A DNA stretch of 64,000 nt, from assembly GCF_014897705.1 (NCBI RefSeq), contig NZ_JABUXV010000011.1:1-64000 (forward strand), given 5' to 3'. Shown piece after piece: positions 59,794 to 64,000 of this stretch (position 1 is its first letter; the number at the start of each line of letters is the position of its first letter). Position numbers and translations under genes: made by a program. This stretch comes from Brachybacterium sp. FME24 (GTDB taxonomy: Bacteria > Actinomycetota > Actinomycetes > Actinomycetales > Dermabacteraceae). The notes under the pieces were generated by a model. That model worked only from the letters and a program-made list of their open reading frames with translations, was not told the origin of the DNA and did no database searches.

Positions 59794-60561
59794 TCAGGCC
59801 TCCTCGGAGCGCAGCTCCGCAAGTACTCGCTGGATGATCTCCTCGTACACATCCTGCGTGTAGTGGAACGGGGCGAGGCCCCAACGGTGCTCGGGGTCCG
59901 CGAGCACGCCCAGCGGCTGCATCTCCAGGAGCGTGAATCCGAGCTCGCGCAGGCGCTCGTAGTAGCGGCGGTACGCCTCGTTGGCTTCGATGGCGCTGGT
60001 GCCCATGCTGACCGGGGTCTCGCGGCCGTCGGTGGTCACCAGTGCCCACGGCACCTGCAGCACGACGGTCTTGTCGACGAGGTCGAGCTGGCGCAGGTGG
60101 TCGCGGAACTGCTCTGCGCGCGGGGACCAGAGGGCGAAATGCTCGTCGGTGCCGAAGGCGACGTGGTGCGCTTCGTCGACCACGGCCAGCACCTCGGGCA
60201 CGGCGGTCAGGTCGATGCTGCGGGTGACGACGGTGCCGTCGTCGAAGACGTGCACGCCATGTCGCTCATCGGTGAGGTCCCAGAGCAGGAGGTCGGTGCG
60301 GGCCGCGATCGCGTCGAGGCGCGTCTCGAGGTCTCCGGAGAAGTCGGCTTCCATCATGCGTCGTTGGAAGCGGGAGGAGACCTGCGGGTCTGCCGGGAAC
60401 CGAGCAGCGGCGTCCTGTCCGGCAGAGATCAGTGACTGGCGCGCGATGTAGTCCGCGACAGTGAGCTGTGAACCGCCGGCGAGGTCCACGGAGTCGCGGG
60501 CCACGCAGCTGCCATAGATCGTGACGCGTGCAGGCGTCGTCGTGGCAGGCTGGTCGGTCAC
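59794..60561 (-). CDS. DUF6270-type SGNH-like protein
   Basis: 255 residues from GTG 60561 (aagaaggagcgct upstream). RVTIYGSCVARDSVDLAG is the GSC(V)xRD opening used by this family in place of GDS. QSLISAGQDAAARF, TDLLLWDLTDERHGVHVF and the terminal PFHYTQDVYEEIIQRVLAEL (His near the end) complete an SGNH-like fold. Members of this family often sit in surface-glycan gene groups; here it is divergent from a CgeB-GT2 glycosyltransferase. Role in acyl modification of a glycan is inference. Confidence 0.78.
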   Translation of the reverse strand: MTDQPATTTPARVTIYGSCVARDSVDLAGGSQLTVADYIARQSLISAGQDAAARFPADPQVSSRFQRRMMEADFSGDLETRLDAIAARTDLLLWDLTDERHGVHVFDDGTVVTRSIDLTAVPEVLAVVDEAHHVAFGTDEHFALWSPRAEQFRDHLRQLDLVDKTVVLQVPWALVTTDGRETPVSMGTSAIEANEAYRRYYERLRELGFTLLEMQPLGVLADPEHRWGLAPFHYTQDVYEEIIQRVLAELRSEEA

Positions 60562-60782
60562 AGCGCTCCTTCTTCTTGCCGACGATGGGTGACCCGAGCG
60601 GTCCGGGTCGGGCGACAGACTACCCGCGCCGATACCGTCGGTCCCCGAGTTGCCCCCACCCTGTGGCGCTCGCGACACCCTCCGCCACCCAGCCAGCGCT
60701 CCCTGGTGACCGCTCCCTGCGAGGCAGGTCACCGTGGGATCATGAGGCGCCCGATCCTTCTCTCCCCCGACCAGAGGTGCCC

Positions 60783-62708
60783 ATGCCCGCGCAGTTCTCC
60801 TCGTCCCGCCTGCAGACTCTCCGCACGGGACTGTGGCATCTGCGCACCGGTGGCCCGTCCCAGCTGCGCACGTGGCGGCGCCGTCGGCGCACGGTCACCT
60901 ATGGGGTGGGCGACGGGCTGGGCAGCGTCGACTCGACGGGCCAGCTCTCCTTCCCGCCTGCGAAGCTGCCCGACCGCGCCCCGCATATGCCGGGAGTGCG
61001 CGTCGCGGTGATCCTGGACGACTTCTCGATGCTGGCCTGGAGCCACGAGTTCGAGACGGTCGCGGTCACCCCGCAGCGGTGGCGGGAGCAGCTCGCCGAG
61101 GCACCGGTGGACCTGCTGCTGGTGGAATCCGCCTGGCACGGCAACAAGGATGCCTGGCAGTACCAGCTGACCGGCTCGAAGGCCCCTACCGAGCCCCTGC
61201 GGGACCTGGTGGCGCACTGCCGGGAGGCCGGCATCCCCACCGTGTTCTGGAACAAGGAGGATCCGCCGCACTTCGAGGACTTCCTGCCCACGGCGAAGCT
61301 GTTCGACCAGGTCTTCACCACGGACGTGACACTGCTGCCCCGGTACCGCGAGGAGCTCGGGCACGACCGGATCGAGGTGCTGCCCTTCGCGGCGCAGTCC
61401 GCGGTGCACAACCCGATCCGCCCCAAGCACGGCCACCAGGCGCGGGACGTGGCCTTCGCGGGCATGTACTTCGCGCACAAGTTCCCTGAGCGCCGCGAGC
61501 AGATGGACATGCTGCTGGGCGGGGCGCTGGACGTCTCGCCGAAGATGGACAAGGGCCTGGAGATCTTCTCCCGCTTCCTGGGTGACGACGAGCGGTACCA
61601 GTTCCCCGGGGCGCTGGCCGATCGGGTGGTCGGCTCCCTGAGTTACGACCGGATGCTCACGGCCTACAAGGCGTACAAGGTGTTCCTCAACGTGAACTCC
61701 GTGACCACGAGCCCCTCCATGTGTGCGCGACGGATCTTCGAGATCTCGGCGTCGGGCACGCCGGTGGTCACCGCTCCCTCACCGGCGATCGGCGAGTTCT
61801 TCAGCGAGGACGAGGTCCCGGTCGTCGCCGAGCGGGAGGACGCGGCGCACGTGGTGCGGGCGCTGGTGCGCTCCCCCGAGCTGCGGGACCGCACGGTGCA
61901 CCTGGCCCAGCGTCGCATCTGGCATGAGCACACCTACACCCATCGCGCCCGCCAGGTCCTGGACGCCGTGGATCTGGGCGGCAAGGCCGGGAAGGCGGGC
62001 CTGCCCGGCGGTGCCGGCCTGCCGACGGTCAGCATCATGGCCGCCACCAACCGGCCCGAGCAGCTCGACCACCTCGTGAGCCAGGTGGCGCAGCAGGCCG
62101 GGGTGGAGCGGCAGCTGCTGCTGATCACCCACGGTTTCGAATCATCGACCGAGACCGCACTGCGCGCCCGGGAGCAGGGCATCGAGAACGTGGTGGTGCT
62201 CGAGGCGCCGAACAGCTGGAGCCTCGGTGCGTGCCTGAACGCCGCGGTCCAGCGGGCCGACGGGGAGGTGTTGTCCAAGATGGACGATGACGATCTCTAC
62301 GGCGAGTTCTATCTCCACGACCTGCTGCGGGCCCGCGAGTTCTCCGCTGCGGACGTGGTGGGCAAGCACGCCCACTACATGCACCTCGCGGGGGCCGACG
62401 CGACACTGCTGCGCTTCCCCTGGATGGAGCACCGCTTCACCGACCGCATCATGGGGCCCACCATCACCGGTGGCCGCGACGTGTTCACCGCCCATCCCTT
62501 CGCGGACGTCTCCCGCGGGGAAGACACCGGGTTCCTCGAATCCGTGACCGCGGCCGGTGGCCGCATCTACTCTGCGGACCGCTTCAACTTCACCCAGATG
62601 CGCCGCGGCGAGGCGGGCGGCCACGCGTGGTCCGCGAGCGATCGCGAGATCCTCGCGACTGGGGACGTGGCGTGGTTCGGACTCAACGAGCAGCACGTGA
62701 TGGTCTGA
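60783..62708 (+). CDS. Two-domain glycosyltransferase (CgeB-like plus GT2)
   Basis: 641 residues from ATG 60783 (ccagaggtgccc upstream). Residues ~1-400 resemble CgeB/YkvP-type glycosyltransferases: VAVILDDFSMLAW, ESAWHGNKDAWQYQLTGSKAP, IPTVFWNKEDPPHFEDFL, DVAFAGMYFAHKFPERREQM and the MCARRIFEISASGTPVVT nucleotide-sugar segment. From ~415 a GT-A domain starts (LPTVSIMAATNRPEQLDHLV) with the metal site in LSKMDDDDLYGEFYL near residue 500 and GEDTGFLESV later. A single chain thus has two transferase modules, fitting the synthesis of a surface polymer such as teichoic acid or capsule. Divergent from the DUF6270 gene. Confidence 0.87.
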   Translation: MPAQFSSSRLQTLRTGLWHLRTGGPSQLRTWRRRRRTVTYGVGDGLGSVDSTGQLSFPPAKLPDRAPHMPGVRVAVILDDFSMLAWSHEFETVAVTPQRWREQLAEAPVDLLLVESAWHGNKDAWQYQLTGSKAPTEPLRDLVAHCREAGIPTVFWNKEDPPHFEDFLPTAKLFDQVFTTDVTLLPRYREELGHDRIEVLPFAAQSAVHNPIRPKHGHQARDVAFAGMYFAHKFPERREQMDMLLGGALDVSPKMDKGLEIFSRFLGDDERYQFPGALADRVVGSLSYDRMLTAYKAYKVFLNVNSVTTSPSMCARRIFEISASGTPVVTAPSPAIGEFFSEDEVPVVAEREDAAHVVRALVRSPELRDRTVHLAQRRIWHEHTYTHRARQVLDAVDLGGKAGKAGLPGGAGLPTVSIMAATNRPEQLDHLVSQVAQQAGVERQLLLITHGFESSTETALRAREQGIENVVVLEAPNSWSLGACLNAAVQRADGEVLSKMDDDDLYGEFYLHDLLRAREFSAADVVGKHAHYMHLAGADATLLRFPWMEHRFTDRIMGPTITGGRDVFTAHPFADVSRGEDTGFLESVTAAGGRIYSADRFNFTQMRRGEAGGHAWSASDREILATGDVAWFGLNEQHVMV

Positions 62709-62778
62709 CAATCCTCCGCGCCCCCCGTGCACGTGGCGGGGATTCCCCCGTGGGAGAGACGACGCGCCGCAGAAACCC

Positions 62779-63843
62779 TCACTCCACCTCGCGCGCCGGG
62801 CCGATCGAGTTGCGGTGGATGAAGTGCGCGAACAGCGAGGGCGGCTCCGCGCTCGCGCGGCCAGCCATCGCCTCGAGCAGCAGCCGGGCCGCCGCGACCC
62901 CGGTCTCGAGCACGGGCTGCGAGACCACAGTCAGAGGCGGTGAGATCAGCCCCGCCCAGGGCGGGTCGTCGAACACGGCGACGGAGACGTCGCCGGGCAC
63001 GGACAACCCCAAGCAGCGCAGTTCCTCGAGGCCGGCGACGGCGATGACCGCGTCCGAGGCGAGCAGCGCAGTCACCGGCGCATCGCCCGTGACGAGCTCG
63101 CGGACATGCCGACGGATGTCCTCGGCGCCGCGGGCCCCCACCCGGACGTCCTCCGCGCGCATCTCGAGACCGTGCACGCGCAGCGCCCCGGTGATGCCGA
63201 GCAGGCGCCGCCCCACCGGGGTGTGCGCGACCTGCGGGTCCTCGTTCCAGCGCGCCGCGGAACTGGTCAGGGTGGAGACGAAGCCGATCCTCCGGTGTCC
63301 GGCTGCCACCAGGGCATCGGTCAGCTCGCGAGCCGCGGCCTCCACGTCGACCACGACCGACGGGGCGGCGAGTCCCGGCACGTCGCGATCGAACAGAACC
63401 AGCGGGCGCCCGGCGTCGACCAGGGCCTGCAGGTGCGCGAACTCCGACGCCAGCGCGGGCGCGACGAGGAATCCGTCCACCCGTTTGCCGTCCAGGGCGC
63501 GCACGGCGTCGACCTCCAGTTCATGGGACTCTCCCGTGTTCATGAGGACCACGTCGTAGCCCGCCGCACGCAGGGTGTCGGAGATCCCGCGCACACTGAG
63601 CGCGAAGAAGGGGTTCTCTATGTCACCGACCACCACGCCGACGGACTGCGAACGGCCGGTGGACACACTCCTGGCCAGGCTGTTCGCGCGGTACCCCAGC
63701 TCCTCGGCCGCCACCAGCACACGGGAGAGCACCGCCTCGCTGACCGCGCCGTACCCGCCCAGCGCCCGCGCTGTCTGCGCCCGAGACACCCCGGCGCGGG
63801 AGGCGACATCGCCGATCGTGACATCGCGTCGCGCTGAGGACAT
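62779..63843 (-). CDS. LacI-family transcriptional regulator (regulator 3)
   Basis: 354 residues. VTIGDVASRAGVSRAQTARALGGYGAVSEAVLSRVLVAAEELGYRANSLARSVSTGRSQSVGVVVGDIENPFF is the DNA-binding and hinge part; SRAQTARALGG in the recognition helix differs from the usual VSxxTVSRVL. ALLASDAVIAVAGLEELRCLGLSVPGDVSVAVFDD belongs to the ligand domain. Two strong palindromes upstream suggest autoregulation and control of a gene right of the window. Confidence 0.9.
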   Translation of the reverse strand: MSSARRDVTIGDVASRAGVSRAQTARALGGYGAVSEAVLSRVLVAAEELGYRANSLARSVSTGRSQSVGVVVGDIENPFFALSVRGISDTLRAAGYDVVLMNTGESHELEVDAVRALDGKRVDGFLVAPALASEFAHLQALVDAGRPLVLFDRDVPGLAAPSVVVDVEAAARELTDALVAAGHRRIGFVSTLTSSAARWNEDPQVAHTPVGRRLLGITGALRVHGLEMRAEDVRVGARGAEDIRRHVRELVTGDAPVTALLASDAVIAVAGLEELRCLGLSVPGDVSVAVFDDPPWAGLISPPLTVVSQPVLETGVAAARLLLEAMAGRASAEPPSLFAHFIHRNSIGPAREVE

Positions 63844-63904
63844 CTGCGTCTGAACCTTCCTTGACGGCCGCTCTGGATCGCCCTACAGTACCTGACACAC
63901 CACA

Positions 63905-63947
63905 GTAGAGACCGGTCTCATCAAGGCCGATTGAGACCGGTCTCTAC
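63905..63947. promoter_or_regulatory. Double LacI-type operator GAGACCGGTCTC
   Basis: Two identical 12-bp palindromes GAGACCGGTCTC at 63908-63919 and 63933-63944, with centres 25 bp apart, are embedded in a perfect larger inverted repeat: GTAGAGACCGGTCTCA (63905-63920) and its complement TGAGACCGGTCTCTAC (63932-63947) around an 11-base spacer. They lie 62-104 bp upstream of the LacI gene. The CG centre is typical of LacI operators. The sequence differs from the TGCAAnCGnTTGCA group, so this regulator probably has its own regulon. Confidence 0.75.
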
Positions 63948-64000
63948 CAATAGATCGACTCCGACAGATCTCTCTCAGTGCGAGGTTCCCCCTCCGGGCA

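Overview
The window is high-GC DNA with GTG starts, many ATGA/GTGA/TGATG gene overlaps, lipobox and twin-arginine export signals, an IdeR/DtxR-type iron box and hydroxamate siderophore genes. This points to a Gram-positive actinobacterium, most likely in Micrococcales (a Brachybacterium/Dermabacteraceae-like genome is my guess from gene content, not a database match). No rRNA, tRNA or CRISPR array was seen.

Layout. 1-2350: 5' part of a secreted 'choice-of-anchor G'-type surface protein on the minus strand, running off the left edge inside a 48-bp tandem repeat. 2.8-8.1 kb: patatin lipase, a broken or very small coding pair, an orphan sugar-binding lipoprotein, and two divergent short-chain dehydrogenases with a GntR/FCD regulator. 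8.2-13.8 kb: a sulfatase plus tripartite tricarboxylate transporter operon (sulfatase-tctC-tctB-tctA), divergent from a SorC-type regulator. 14.0-19.6 kb: an iron-boxed desferrioxamine-like siderophore operon (decarboxylase, lysine N-hydroxylase, and a fused acyltransferase-IucA/IucC synthetase). 19.6-22.0 kb: a SipW-type signal peptidase operon with three exported proteins (TasA/CalY-like logic). 22.3-25.8 kb: dehydrogenase, hydrolase and two TetR regulators.

26-58.5 kb: a large carbohydrate and acid-sugar utilisation region. It has a sugar ABC importer, nagA/nagB, an N-acylglucosamine 2-epimerase-family enzyme, four Gfo/Idh/MocA oxidoreductases, an alpha/beta hydrolase, a Tat-exported propeller protein, a complete Opp/Dpp-type importer with two paralogous binding lipoproteins, a DegT aminotransferase, two amidohydrolase-family proteins, an enolase-superfamily (MR/MLE) enzyme, an NAD-dependent epimerase-like protein, a DHDPS/KDG-aldolase-family protein, an SGNH hydrolase and a 2-hydroxyacid dehydrogenase. 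Two LacI regulators sit inside it. About ten CG-centred LacI-type operator sequences of the form TGCAAnCGnTTGCA lie in front of nearly every transcription unit, so the whole 32 kb looks like one regulon. No conventional glycoside hydrolase was recognised in it.

58.5-64 kb: a small inverted-repeat element directly after the last pathway gene, a truncated exported-protein gene, a hypothetical gene, a DUF6270-type gene divergent from a CgeB-GT2 fusion glycosyltransferase, and a third LacI regulator with a striking double operator at the right edge.
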